Below, one piece after another: positions 33,808 through 45,479 of a stretch of 64,000 nt of DNA. Position 1 is the first letter of the stretch. Each line of letters begins with the position of its first letter. Origin of the DNA: Thereva unica (Eukaryota > Arthropoda > Insecta > Diptera > Therevidae). The notes under the pieces are model-generated. The model did not search any database. It saw only the letters and a list, made by a program, of their open reading frames with translations, and had not been told where the DNA came from. The position numbers and the translations under genes were made by a program. The DNA is taken from assembly GCA_949987705.1 (NCBI GenBank), contig OX465283.1:71929720-71993719 (forward strand). The letters are read 5' to 3'.

Positions 33808-34600
33808 ACGGGAAAGGGGCCAGTCGGGAAGGCATTTCGTGTTCAGAGAGGCTGGATCGACAACGGATTCTGCCAGTATGTTGACTAGCCTACCAAAGGC
33901 AGCAAAGGATATGAATAAGAATTTCGCATTGATAGCCCTTGACATGAAAATTACTTTCAACACGCTAAGTGGAGCACTATCGTCGGAGCGTTGATAAAGC
34001 CGGATACTCCAAAGTATCTAGGGCGCATATTGATAAAATTCCTTGTAGGTAGGATACTATACTGCGAGTCAGACGGAGGAGTAACGGAGTATAGGACAAC
34101 TTGCGGAGTCCCCCAAGACTCCATCCTAGGGCGCTCCTTTGGATCATCATGTACGAGAAGAACTAACGCTACGCCTCCGCAAGAAGCGTTCGCAATTGGG
34201 TGCACCAGTCGGAGTGGCGGCAGTAAGAAGGAGGATGGATGAAATCGAGATGTTCGGAAACGAAACCACATGGGAGGTAAAGACGAGAACGTTGGCCTAT
34301 TGCTAGCTGAGCACAAAATAGAAATAGCAAACGGAAAAAGGCGGGCTCGCTCCCACCATGCACTTGGGGTTTGGGAGTGTTATTTGATCGAAGGCTCAAG
34401 TTCGGGCTGTACTTGGCGAGCACAGCGGAAAAGCGTCTGCCATCAGCGCAGCTCTCGCGAGAAGGTTGCCTAATTTAGAGAGCCCCAGGCCAAAGCGATG
34501 ACTCCTTGACACGAGAGTGGTTTTATGCTGCGCTGACCACACTGGGCTCAAACGTCATGCAAAAGTGTTAGTCAGCAAGAATCTGACACTACTGTCAGGC
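33808..34600 (+). mobile_element. R1-like LINE reverse transcriptase fragment
   Basis: In one plus frame GQSGRHFVFREAGSTTDSAS (from about 33818) is followed by ALIALDMKITFNTLSGAL (palm, first Asp). A shift then gives TPKYLGRILIKFLVGR and CGVPQDSILG (about 34010-34132, motif B). A further shift gives LWIIMYEELTLRLRKK, LAEHKIEIANGKRRARSHHA and LGVWECYLIEGSSSG. GVPQ.SILG..LW.IMY and the later LGV..D..L.F...L-type blocks are typical of R1-clade elements. The FADD catalytic box between them is not recognisable. Frameshifts make it inactive. Confidence 0.8.
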
Positions 34601-34969
34601 TTCAGTACCCTGTGCGGGTGTCGGTGTTTCCTGCCTTAGGCATGGACCTTAAACAGGAGTCACTCACATTGCCTGTTGCTAGAATGACGTCAGATTCTCA
34701 CTACTCCTACGTAAAAAAACGTAATTTTCAGCGGTGGCTCCAACAGCAGCAAGATGTTCATGTGGATTGGACTGCAGGACTTTTGAGATCCAATTTTTAG
34801 CCGAAGATCTTTTTACAGGTGTTAAAGCTAGGCGTACTCTTTTTAATACTCTTTTATAAGCTTCACTTGTAACTTGTAAGAAAATCTTGGAAGTTAAATT
34901 TGACCCACTTCCCGGTTTCCGATTGACCTGAAATTTGACACACGCGTTTAGATGACAATGCAATCAGAC

Positions 34970-35590
34970 CATTTTGTGAAAGAATCAAGATGGCGGTCCC
35001 AAAATGGCGGCATTTTTGCAAATGTGCTCCCTGGCCCCCTGACATGGGTATCAAATGACTCGATATAATAGGTAGAATACAATTAGCTGTGTGGCGTAAT
35101 TCCGAATTCAAAATGGCGGCCAACAAAATTTGCCGAAAACTTATATTGGAATAAAAGGTAAAAAATATAACCCATCAACTTCAAATGTTTCAAAAATTCG
35201 GAGTTCGCGTCATAATTATTATGTATAAATGACGAGTTGAATAATTGAATTGAGTTGAAAATAAAAAAGCATTACACGTTACAAAAAATCACAGACAGAA
35301 CACAGACAAGCTGCTGACAACTAAATTCAACTACTCAACTACTGAACTCTCGCCTGAATTAACTGGACTCCCGTCTACATGCAGCTGGACTCGGGGTCAA
35401 CCAGAGTTCAACTCATCATGCAAACAACAACCTGACCATTTTGTTTGTAATAAATCAAGAAGACGGTTCCAAGATGGCAGACGATTTTTGCAATTGTGTT
35501 TCACCGAGCCTACGACATGGGTATCAAATGAAAGAGTACGGCAGGTGAGGTCATTTTAAATCGAATATGGCCACCACCACAAAATGGCGG
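34970..35590. repeat. Pair of related ATGGCGG-rich repeats in direct orientation
   Basis: 34970-35120 and 35437-35590 share the order GACCATTTTGT, AATCAAGA, ATGGC, TTTTTGCAA, ACATGGGTATCAAATGA, then AAAATGGCGG. The copies have diverged, and the intervening DNA (35150-35430) is unrelated. No coding capacity. Confidence 0.65.
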
Positions 35591-35644
35591 AAGACACATA
35601 ATAAACTAAAAATAGAAAATAAATATTATTATTTTAAAAAAATA

Positions 35645-35777
35645 AAAAAAATATGCTTTTATTTCAAAATGAACCAAAAAGTAACAAAAAATTTTGAGTG
35701 CAAAGCTTTTATTGCTGCTGTACACTCAAAATTATTTTTTACTTTTTGGTTAATTTTAAAATAAAAGCGTATTTTTT
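35645..35777. mobile_element. Near-palindromic 133-bp MITE-like unit
   Basis: The left half (TATGCTTTTATTTCAAAATG..ACCAAAAAGTAAC..TTTTGAGTG) is mirrored by the right half (CACTCAAAATT..TTACTTTTTGGTTAATTTTA..), with arms of about 54 bp around a loop of about 22 bp. The RNA would fold into a long hairpin. No clear target duplication in the A/T-rich flanks. Confidence 0.65.
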
Positions 35778-35799
35778 AGTTTTTTTTTTTTCAAACTAT

Positions 35800-38397
35800 T
35801 TATTTACCCTTTTCTTGCTGTTGTATTAAATCACGCTTACTAAAAGGAACCCCTTTTGAATACTACTAGCCCCACCTCGTTAATTTTCTAAGGGCTTATA
35901 GATATTCTCGTAACTCGATATAACGTTACCAGATGATGGACAAAAATTTAGCAATATCTTCAAATGATAAATTCCGAGTTCGTTTTCCATAGTTTATATG
36001 AATAGTGTTTTTGATGTTAGTTAAAATATTATTACATTCCTTTCCAGGAATGGAAGATAGTTTAGGATTAAGAGAATCTGGAATGAATTTCTCGTCGTTA
36101 CTTCTAGAGCTGCTTAAATATGGAAATTTTAGACTTTGTATGAAATATAAATATCTGCAAATCTATGCAAAATTTAAAACATCCTTGCCTAAATTATAAT
36201 TTTGTATTTAAAACAGCCATCATTAGTCTCGAGAAGCTTCCACTGAAGCAAGAGTTTTGCATGTATGAAAGCGTTTTGCCTGAGCTTTATTATCTTAACT
36301 AAGATTGATTACGAATACATTAATTTGAAGTCTCTAGTACGAGTATATAATCAATCTTCACGTAAGATGAATTCAGGTGCGCTTTAAAGTGTATTTAGGG
36401 TACTACTTTACCTTCCAACATTGGGAATCATCCTCGCTGGCAGGCGGATGACAACCTCCCCACGGGAGACATTAAAGCATTTCCAAATTACCTCGATAAT
36501 GAGCTTCAACATTTAAGAAGATTGTAAAATTAGGGCTATAAGACCGTAGAGCCCTTCCATAGGTTGCCTTGAATATTAGCGGAGTACGCACCCATGAAAA
36601 TATATTTCGGAAAGGCAGAGAGGGGAAATCCTGGCTGAAAGTTAGTGATTATACCCTAGAGGTAGAAGATGTTAAGTTTGTGGAAATGCGAATTTCGTGA
36701 CCTTTTTTTATACGAGTGCCTATCCTGGAAACAGGACGCATTTTCCTATTTAATGAGATGCTTTAATGCTTTAGTGTGGTTACGTTCGGGTCTTATAATT
36801 ATGTCAATAATTCATGTCAGAGAGGAACCCTTAAGCGAGTGGAGAAGGTCACTTACAAAAAAAATACTATGCAAGTCCTTGACAGCAGTGGGTAAAGGTT
36901 TGCGAATTTTTTAAGGATTCCAGCACTTAGGAGACCAAGGAAAAATAAAAATACAATCACAAAAATATTCCTGGACCGATAAAATCAGCAGTTTCTGCTA
37001 TGCGCTCTTAACATTATCTAGTGATGCTCTTGTCTTGCGCTTTTATGTGTCTAGTACATGGAATGCAGTTCAGAATCACGAGGGGATCTTCAAGGAGCCA
37101 CTTTTGGGCCCACTTGACACAGTATTTTCATTTGTCCTTTTTATATACACACATATATTTTTTAGTCACTTTTCGTTTTAAAGACGTGTGCGCTATGTAA
37201 TGAAGTTAGGGTCATGGATAAGACCGCCGCATATGTCAGGGGAGCTCTTAGCTGGTCGTACAGCTTCCCACTACGTAGTCACATTGTATTGGAACTATTT
37301 GGATTAAATCGATTATGTCCTTTCTTCCTTTTTCATGTAAAATATGAAGAATAGACTCGGGGTATATGTAGGACATCGATTCACTTAACTTTTTTATGCA
37401 TCCAACTTTGGCGTACTTGGAACCACCACTGATAGTCTTGTATTTCTAGAGCAGGGTTAAGAATCAATTATGAACTTGAGCTACAAACTTTATAGGGAAA
37501 GGATAGTCTTGCTGGAAGGTAAATCTCAACTTTGTTAATTCAATTATCAAATAAATTTTATAATCAGTAATTAATGAGGCTTTGTTGGGCTATTGCAGGA
37601 AATTGGAGGATGAAACTTTTCTTAGAGTGGATTAGAGTTCGGTGGAACTTTATAGCTTTAATATTTCAAAGTTTAAAACGTCCGTTCTTGTTAGGGCTTT
37701 AGGTAATCAATTACGGCGGCCAATAAAGCTAATTTGAAAATAAGTTACTTGAAATATTTTTTGCCTAGAGTTAGGGCTGCCATGGCCTAAATTGCCGAGG
37801 CCGGACAAAAACTACAAAAAATCCGAGCATTTTGGCATTTGATTAAAAAAAAATTTAACAAATACGTTTTTTGGCGAGTTAAAATCCAACCGTTGTATCG
37901 AATCGATAACTAACTATATATTCGGTTACCAGCGTAAGGCGAGCAACCCTTTCTGGCATTAAGTTGTTGCTATGAAACCTAAGATACAACCTAGGACAAG
38001 ACAGAAACTCGGGAATCTTTGGCAAAGATATCTAGAATTACCCCTATTCATAGGTTGGAAAGTTGAGTCGAGGTTGAGTTGAAATTTTGACCACCAAATA
38101 TTAAATCGAGTTTAGTTCACTTTGGGTTGAAATAGAGTTGACCGGAAATCAAACCATAACCTCAAATTTTTGTGTGAAATGCTCAGAACGAAATATTTTT
38201 TATTCCTGTGCAAGCAAAAACACCGAAAACAAAACTAATACCAAAGGCGGACCTCACGGATGGTATACAAAAAAAAAACACTTCAACCCAATTACAACCC
38301 AACCTAGGTATATGAGGCGAAAAATCTACACGACCCATGTAGGAGAGCGGAGTTGGATTGAGTGGACGCAGTTTCAACTCGACTTGCGTTTATTTTA
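35800..38397. other. No gene recognised
   Basis: AT-rich non-coding DNA. Short frames (36005-36199, 36669-36914, 38138-38401) carry no recognisable domain. Around 38050-38385 GTTGAGTTGAAA words are mirrored by TTTCAACTCGACT, possibly a decayed TIR element. Confidence 0.4.
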
Positions 38398-38860
38398 CTA
38401 ATAAGGGAATATCGTTAATAAAAATACTGAATAAAAGTAGCCAAAGAATGGAGCCTTGGGGACTCCAGCGTGGACCACTTGAAAGCGGTTGTTAGATAAG
38501 AAATTTTGCAAAAGTTCAAGAACAGAAAGAACAAAATGTTGTGGCTTTTGGTTGTGCGGCCAGTTTTCACAGAAGCAGGCGTGATTGAAGGCTGTGAAGA
38601 TTACGGAAGACAGATTGACATATGTATATTTATTTATAAGATTGAGACGCTCATAATACGCAATTATTTGAGTAGACATCAAGGACTTTTGCCAGAAATG
38701 GAATAATACTGATAGGGCGAAAATCGAAGGAACTGATAGGGGAGGGGCACTTGGGAATGGGTATAATTACAATATGCTTCCAACTCGCTGAGAATGTGAG
38801 TTCAAATAGGCAATGCGAGGTATGAGCATTTTTAAGAGACCAGGCGAAATTTAATTTCGG
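38398..38860 (-). mobile_element. CR1/Jockey-like LINE RT fragment
   Basis: The minus strand shows LPISSFDFRPISIIPFLAKVL (from about 38750), the fingers motif of CR1/Jockey-type RTs. About 200 bp further it shows GVPKAPFFG in one frame and SPQGSILWLLLFSIFINDIP in another (about 38470-38405). That is motif B (usually GVPQGSILGPLLF.IFINDI), split by a frameshift. A middle piece has AFNHACFCENWPHNQK. The copy is decayed and 5'- and 3'-truncated. Confidence 0.75.
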
Positions 38861-38929
38861 AAAGAAACAGTTTCACAACATTTTGTCCCAGGCATCCCAA
38901 ATTACAATACTTTTATGATATAAAAATCA

Positions 38930-39620
38930 AGTTTTGAATCTGATGACTGAAAAAGGGCTTTTCCTATTCAGGACCTGAAAAATATGTTATACAATTTAGC
39001 AACAAAAAGTAGTTCGGCAGACTTAAGGTTAAATCTGAGTAAAACCAAAGAAATGCGGATAAATGCAAACACAATTGAACGCATAGCTTTCACGTGGTGA
39101 CGTGGAATTGGTAGATTAATTCTGTTACCTCAGTAGTCTTACTACCGAAAATGGCGGTGAAGAAGAAGAAGACGTCAGTTCCAGAATAAACAAAGCAAGA
39201 AGCGGGTATGCAAGCCTGTTTCGTATATGGAGATCGATCGTTCGTTGAGATCGCCTAACGCCAAATCGCGGGTGTTCAACTCCAATGTTAAGGCAATTGT
39301 TTAATATGTTTGTGAAAACTAACATAAGGGGCTTTCAAGTTTTCATCCACTGGCAAGATGGAATTACATATGAAGTATGAAGAACTATTGCGATGTGTGG
39401 CCAGGGAAGGATAGATGACGAAATCATGCATAGAAAATGGAATTGGACTGGCCACACTTTGCGAGAGGCAAAAACGGGAATCTAGCCAAATAGGCCCTTG
39501 ACTGGAATTCGAAGAAGAACCCGTCGGGTTTGAAGACCTAGAGCAATGAGAACCCTACCAAAAGATGCCACAACAAGGAAGAAAACCTGTTTCCGCATTA
39601 TATTTAACAAGCGGGATTAA
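38930..39620 (+). mobile_element. LINE RT/C-terminal fragment, copy 2
   Basis: Plus strand: LRLNLSKTKEMRINAN (about 39025-39070), then YYRKWR, then EEEDVSSRINKARSGYASLF (about 39155-39218), FNMFVKTNIRGFQVF and WQDGITYE (to about 39372). It continues with RIDDEIMHRKWNWTGHTLREA (about 39409-39471) and a decayed RR.RR.GRPR segment. The order matches RTE/L2-like ORF2 C-termini and overlaps the family seen at 8110-8440. Frameshifted and inactive. The minus frame at 39125-39325 is a shadow. Confidence 0.8.
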
Positions 39621-39639
39621 AGGTGTACAGAAGAAAAGA

Positions 39640-40404
39640 ATCCTGCACTCAAAACACACTAGCGCGATGCAGAGGCGCACAAAAGGTCATTGAGAGGCCT
39701 CCATCATCGGTGGGAAGACTATTTTCTGAAATGCAGTTTTACATGAGTTTTGTTCTAATCGATTCAAGGCTTTTTGTCAAAATGCTATGAAGCGGCACAA
39801 ACAGTACAAAACGCTAATGTAAAGCTAACAATATTTCAAATTGAATATTCTTCGGAACAAAATTTTTTATGATCGGGGAGAGGGGACCTTTCGCGAGTCC
39901 CCAGAAAGTTCTGTGAGCCCCTAGCTCGATGATGATCAAAGAAGTGTGCTTGCTTGTAAATATGCTTGTTTTCTCTGCTATCTCCATGACAGTAAATTTT
40001 GGTGCGGATGCGTTTTTATTGTTACTGACTAACTGCTTGGATTTTTATCAATCAGCTTGGTGCACCTGGAGAGTTAATTCTCTATGGCAGGCTGTGAATT
40101 TAAATCACTGCTCAAAGCTGGCAATTTTTTTTCTCTTTTACATGATGGCACCTTCTAGTACAAAATATTTTGTTAAGCGGGCCGCGTGTTGGCCACCTCT
40201 GCTTAATACGGTAGCTTTTCCGTCAGTCATAGCAATGAATGTAACCAAACTGACAGCAAAACCTATCCTCTATTGGGCACCAGGTCAGTGTGTGAACTAA
40301 ACTGAGGTGAGGAACTCCTCTTACCATGGCAGCAAGGCTCTTCCCTCCAGCCGTCGCGTAAAGTGCTCTGGCGAACGACACACTGGCTGCAATGCATAGG
40401 AAAG
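39640..40404. other. No gene confirmed
   Basis: A 123-codon plus frame (39929-40300) has hydrophobic runs but no family signature, and it overlaps a comparable minus frame; treated as chance. No other structure seen. Confidence 0.35.
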
Positions 40405-41205
40405 TGTTCAATAGCGCAAAGAATGCTGGGAAATGGGAAGAATACAGGTTATCCCAACAGCCCACAACAAGGAGTTGAGACGCTCCACAAGAATTGCCTG
40501 GAAGTACTATAGTAGTATTGTTAGAGCCTGCAAACTCTAGCAGAGGCATCTAGACTTCAAAATAACCACTAGAGACTCCTTTAACAAGTAAATCCTGCAG
40601 ACCACTTATCCAGTCAGGGTACAGCCATAGGACCATTCCTGAACGATATTCCCGGAGCCTTTCTGGGAACATTTTCGATCGAGACAAGTTAAGTGGGCAG
40701 TGGTCTCTTGTCAATATTGCTTTCAGGCCTAAATCGTCCTATCGACCTATCTTGTTCTGTCTTCACATCAGGTGCAAGAGCAAGCTCTCCTTTACATAGT
40801 TTTAAGATCGCTTACTCAAAGGGTACACCAACAGAGATTGCTTTACATCACCTAGGCAGCAAAATCAAGAAAGTCCATGTGTGTCTCCAGCATAACTGCC
40901 CAGGCTATCAAGGTCTGCCCTTAAGGTGGAGTTCTGTCCCCGTTACTCTGGCCATGTGAGACGCTGGTCCAGAGCCTAGAGCCCATCTAATGGTCCAACC
41001 TCAAGTTCCTGGTAGAGGATTGGGTTAAGGGACTGAACCTAGCCTATTGGGAATCACTCCCAGGACTTAGACAGACTAACTAATCAGACCCTTTGCCTTA
41101 AGGGACGCTATCACAGAACGGACATTAGGCAGTTGGTGGGATATCTGACTTGCATGAATGCTCTGTGTAAATGTCCTGGTCTAATCTGTGATAGAAGAAT
41201 AACGT
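40405..41205 (+). mobile_element. RNase H-type LINE remnant with RT deleted
   Basis: The plus strand begins with an ELRRSTRIAWKYYSSIVRAC segment (about 40470-40530), resembling the linker between endonuclease and RT in I/Loa-like LINEs. It then passes, without any RT, to a decayed RNase H (CSVFTSGARASS..., about 40757-40960). It ends with a GLNLAYWESLPGLRQTN-like stretch (about 41030-41085), shared with the LINE at 29250-30030. Multiple shifts and stops. The missing RT points to an internal deletion. Confidence 0.65.
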
Positions 41206-41269
41206 TTATCTGACCCCACTTAAGAATTATACATCACACGGCAGGTGGCCTGCATGGCTTTCTTCCGGG

Positions 41270-42094
41270 TGCGTGAATATATATAGATTTTCGAGGGATA
41301 CCGAATCAGACCACTATTTGCGGGTCCCTTTTCGTCCCTCTGCCTAGAGTCATCTTATTGGGGTTGCAGTGGGTTGTCCCATTGCTCCCTTACTTCGACT
41401 CCCCTAGTTATCGCAAGCAGCTGATTGAAGGGAGTCTGCCTCATGTCCTCCATCCACTGGAGTCCAGTTATGGCATCCCTTTTCCTCGCCACCGCCGGAC
41501 AGTGACACACTATGTGTGTGGCCGTCTCAGGTTCCTCCAGGCACATCCGACAGGTGTCATCCTCCAGAATTCCCATTCTTTTTAGGTGATACCTGAAACA
41601 TCCGTGTCCTGTAATCAGTGCCACCAACCATCTGAGGGTTCTCCTTTGCATATGCAGGATCCTTCTTCTGGCTGCGGTAATCGGCAGCGTAAGCACCATC
41701 TTAGCCTGCCTACACGTGGTCATAGCGTCCCACCGTCTCCGGTGTTCCTCAGCGACCCATTTCTCGATGTAGTTCCTTACCAACCCTCTGCCAATGGCAG
41801 AGTATGGCTCCGGTCCCCAGAATTCCGAGGTTGACCCCTGTTTTGCCAGGTTGTCAGCCTTTTCGTTCCCATCGATGCCTGTATGTCCTCTAACCCAAGC
41901 TAGCGTCACGTTGTTTTGTTGCGCACACCTGTTCAGTTTTTGGACACATTCCAACGCCAGAGACGCATTAATCTCTGTCTGGTTCATGCGCTTAATCACA
42001 GCCTGATTGTCCAGTGCTATAAGGATACTTCTTCCCTGCACCTGACCCTCATTTATGTGATCCAGCGCGTGCACCTATTGGCACAGCAATAGAC
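41270..42094 (-). mobile_element. RNase H-bearing LINE 3' end with intact frame
   Basis: This contains the open frame at 41355-42074 plus about 85 bp of probable 3' UTR (reading GATGACTCTAGGCAGAGGGA). Upstream, in the same frame, a TAG stop precedes VGLLLCQ, and the match to RNase H is lost, so the copy is 5'-truncated before the YTDGS motif. It lies tail to tail with the plus-strand LINE ending near 41205. Confidence 0.8.
41355..42074 (-). CDS. LINE ORF2 fragment: RNase H C-terminal half plus zinc knuckle
   Basis: This 239-residue uninterrupted frame is the end of a LINE polyprotein. RNase H removes the RNA template after reverse transcription. Residues 18-24 (LIALDNQ) hold a catalytic Asp at position 22. 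Residues 60-74 (WVRGHTGIDGNEKAD) hold the last motif with His64 and Asp74. A linker with LRWLVALITGHG follows, then a zinc-knuckle-like C-X2-C-X8-H-X4-C (C175, C178, H187, C192). The frame starts at a GTG directly after an in-frame TAG, so the listed start is only the open limit: the first RNase H motifs are gone and this is not a free-standing gene. Plus-strand frames across it are shadows. It belongs with the I/Loa-like LINEs; it is the best preserved coding segment in the window. Confidence 0.85.
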   Translation of the reverse strand: MHALDHINEGQVQGRSILIALDNQAVIKRMNQTEINASLALECVQKLNRCAQQNNVTLAWVRGHTGIDGNEKADNLAKQGSTSEFWGPEPYSAIGRGLVRNYIEKWVAEEHRRRWDAMTTCRQAKMVLTLPITAARRRILHMQRRTLRWLVALITGHGCFRYHLKRMGILEDDTCRMCLEEPETATHIVCHCPAVARKRDAITGLQWMEDMRQTPFNQLLAITRGVEVREQWDNPLQPQ

Positions 42095-44389
42095 CAACAT
42101 CTACCATCTACATGGCCGCAAAATTAAATTTCTGCAGATACTTCAATGTCCGAATCACTACCAGACACAAATGGCGTTGTCCTGTGCACTGACATATACC
42201 TATAATGTAAGTTAGAGTCCGGTGTGGGGGTTGGATTTTTCCCCTATCGCGTCATTTCCATAAATGCTACTACCTGCCTAACTTCACCAGCGTTTTACAG
42301 GCAGAACTTTCAGTTTTTCACAAGGGCGCCCTTTTTCACAAGGGCGCCTGCAACGAGCGCTACTTAGGTCTTAGCCCCCGGCCTCCCGACTCTATCTAAC
42401 ACCGACCACCAGTACTTCCCTACGTATTTCCAATTGATGCCATCTACCGGGAAAAGGCAAGAAACTTTTCCTTGACCTGACCTCATATTTAAAAAAAACT
42501 TGAAACTAATTATAAAAAGTTTTATTACTAAGCCTTCACCCAACTACAAAACGAGGGAAGAGTAATTACAATACTTAAAAATAAGAAATCAAGGATACTT
42601 TCAAAGGATTAAAACTGTATGCAAAGAAGTTCGCCTTTTAGTGGGCAAAATCCTCTGATTACACTTCTTTGAATGCTGTAGGCTTATGCTACTTATAAAG
42701 TGTTGTGGAAAGTAAACTGCAAAGGACTCACAAGGCCAGAGAAACATAGAATCCATGAAAGGAGGCCTTTTTTAATTCCAGGAAGAAAAACATTTCCTGA
42801 AGCGATTATATGCTACAATTGAGGAGACCCTTCAGCTCCCACATTCTTTTCATCTTTTTGACTCCGGTTGGTGCGGCCCCGCACAAAGGACCAAAGGTCT
42901 TGCCTCTACGAGAGAGTGTTGACTGAAACATTTTTGCCCCTTTTTAAGCTCAAGTATTTTTTTGTCGTTGTTATTTAGCAAAAAGGTCCTTAAACCTTTC
43001 AATTCTAAGGATAAACTCCGCAGTGGAAGCAGCATGAATAGAAACTTGGACTATGAACGTCGACTATTCATCAAGTTTCCAAGTTCATAATTCTTGCCGT
43101 TCTGCGAATTTCGGAGGCGGCCTTAAATTATTTACGACTCTCGGTAATTTAATTCCAGTAGCAGGAAAATAAGAAATGGCCGAATCTTAAAGGAGAGAAA
43201 GAATAACAAAAGTTTCGGATAAAATTTAAATATATTTATCATAATCTTTATCCTATTAAGAAGGCATAGCTCATGCATTCAGGGCGATCGTTCCTCGCTT
43301 AAGCTAGGTGGACAAACTTTGTTAATAAAGTTCCGCGCCAAGTGACAGGCAATGTAAAAAGTTTTCATTTAAATTGCTCCTGAAAGTATTCGCTGCCTGT
43401 GGAGCTCATTCCCTCCCATTTAAGATGTACTTTCGTAATGTCCTTTGGTATTATTAGCCGTCATATCTTAAGGGCTACAAAATTGTGCACAAGTTTCGCC
43501 TCCGTTTGGAACATTAAATGGCGAAAAACAAGATAAGCAATGCCTGTTGTCGTAGGAGATTCTGGTTCCCATCGCAATTTACTGCCATGCTCCTATCCGC
43601 GCAAAAAGGATAACCAAGCAGCTGATGTGGGTCTTGCTCGTAAATAGTTGTATCCTTGCCTGGAGAATTACTAATAAAATGTCTCCGGCAGACGAGTGAA
43701 ACGAGGCGAATTTTGTCCTTTTTTTCGTAATCTGTTAAGAGCATTTACGTGTAAATTGTCGGATGAATTGTCGCGCTGAAAATGTGCTTTCTTAGAACTG
43801 CAGAAGTTCACAGATTGAGGTTGAATTTTTCATGCAAATTTCATGGTTTAAAAAAACCGGCTTTTCTTGTCAAATGGATGTAGCAAAACTCCATATTTTT
43901 ACCATAAAATACTCAAATAGGAATGAAAGCTTATAAGTTACAAAGAAACTAATTGTAATTCCGCTGATGTATTCGCAAAACAAAAGGAAACCTCCAACAA
44001 CTTAAGGAGAAAATTAATTGCTTTTAGCTGCGAAAAAAAGGAATTCGATTTCGTGCTGTAAGTGAACGTGACCAATGCAAGTCTACAAATGTATTTAATA
44101 AAATCTTCTATAATTTCTTAAAGAACTGGGAAGTAAACCTTCATTTCTTAACATATTGTCGCTGTGGCCTGTGATTTGGGCTCTACGTGACTGTTCGTTT
44201 CGTTAATTTCTAGTTCTTACTCTCAGACTTCTGGTGAATAATCGATTACATTTCAGTAATTAATCAATAATTAACAGAATCATAGCCACATTAGTTCTCT
44301 TCGAAAGTAATCTAAAAATAAAATCGTAATTTGGGTGATATTTAAATCGTTCTAAAAATATGTCGAAACCGCAGAACAAACAGACTCAC
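42095..44389. other. No gene recognised
   Basis: Contains a short tandem duplication of TTTTTCACAAGGGCGCC (about 42315-42350) and an imperfect hairpin near 43035-43090 (GAAACTTGGA with TCCAAGTTC). Frames at 42850-43035 and 43514-43744 have no recognisable domain. Confidence 0.4.
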
Positions 44390-44495
44390 CTCGTTGGTTC
44401 TTCCTCATTTTCTACTGAACGTGGTACTCCCACGAAGTTGAATCGTGATTCAGTAATTCAACGCTAATTTCGTGTACCAATCTTCAATCTCAACT
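44390..44495 (-). CDS. Candidate first exon (initiator, short leader, ATG, splice donor)
   Basis: On the minus strand an arthropod-type initiator match TCAGTT (A at 44495) is followed by an 87-base leader and ATGAGGAAGAACCAACGAG (44408-44390). A good donor, GTGAGTCTG, follows directly. It would encode Met-Arg-Lys-Asn-Gln-Arg and a split codon. No protein family can be assigned from six residues, and no partner exon was found. This could be a real first exon of a long-intron gene or chance. Confidence 0.2.
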
Positions 44496-44890
44496 GATGT
44501 ACATAGCTCCTATAACTAACTACTAACTAATAGCTCCACCTACTAACTGACTCTGTCTTTCTGAATGTTATGTCCGCAGATCGATTCATAACATAGAAGA
44601 TAATACAGAATTTGAATGTCGAAGTGAGTTTTCATTATTTCAGTTGAACGGTTGCCACTAAGGACTGCAGATTTAGTCAGACAAGAAACATGTATAATAA
44701 ATAAATAGTGTGCAGTGTGTGTTTTAATGAAGACACAACTCCGGAGTAAGAATGTCGTTCTCTCTATATCTCTAAAATTATACTTACTTGAATGAACAGA
44801 TAGTTTAATCGGGATTGCTTGAACAAAGCCGCATTTAGACGTTGCATGTGCTTCAAACGCCACTAAAAGGGTATATCAACATTAAGCAAT

Positions 44891-45352
44891 GGGGGCCTCG
44901 GTAACCTAGGGAGTACGGCTTCTAGCTACCATCCCAGAGGTTCCGAGTTCGAACCTCGGCCAGCCCCACGTTCTTTCGCCTATTCCTCTTTCCCACCTAC
45001 ATAACTATCCTTCTTTCTTCTTCCCTCTTTACATTCCTGATTCCTCCTGCCATATTCTTCCTTAGCCCTTCCTCGCTCCACCAAAGCGCATGTCATCGGT
45101 TGGTTGATGAGATTCAACTCATTTCAGGAGGCATAACACTCCAGCGAGTTGTTTCTCGATGCCCCGATTTCAAAGTCGCGACAGTAATGGTTGGGAGTAG
45201 GCGGACTAAAAAATATCGCGGGGAGGTTCTGCCAGTTCCTCCCTTCCCCGACTAGAACTGCTGTTCGACATTGTACTCTATATGAAGAAAATAGATTGTC
45301 GACACAGTATAAAGGGCCTTTCCTGAGACTGTAGTCTTTCACATAAAAAAAA
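44891..45352 (+). mobile_element. tRNA-derived SINE, copy 3 (full length)
   Basis: It begins GGGGGCCTCGGTAACCTAGG (tRNA-like head with A box) and has a B-box-like GAGTTCGAACCTCGG about 45 bp later. It then follows the same body as copy 1: CCTACATAACTATCCTTC, CATCGGTTGGTTGATGAGAT, CAGGAGGCATAACACTCCAG, ATAGATTGTCGACA. It ends CACATAAAAAAAA. Compared with copy 1 the (TC) zone is shorter and the A tail has only eight A. No clear target duplication. Confidence 0.9.
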
Positions 45353-45479
45353 GTCCCCTTCTCCTGAACTGGTTGAAAGTGTTCAATTATACATTCAAAG
45401 CAACTTCTCCATTGTCAGTGTTACGGGGTTATAAATACATATTTGAAGACAATGAATGATCTTGAATAAAACATGGCTG

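Noticed and set aside
39929..40300. 123-codon hydrophobic frame
   Set aside because: Hydrophobic runs follow from T-rich DNA; no signal peptide followed by a conserved domain, and an equal-size antisense frame overlaps.
41586..42006. Plus-strand frames of 70-82 codons
   Set aside because: Antisense shadows of the RNase H coding frame.
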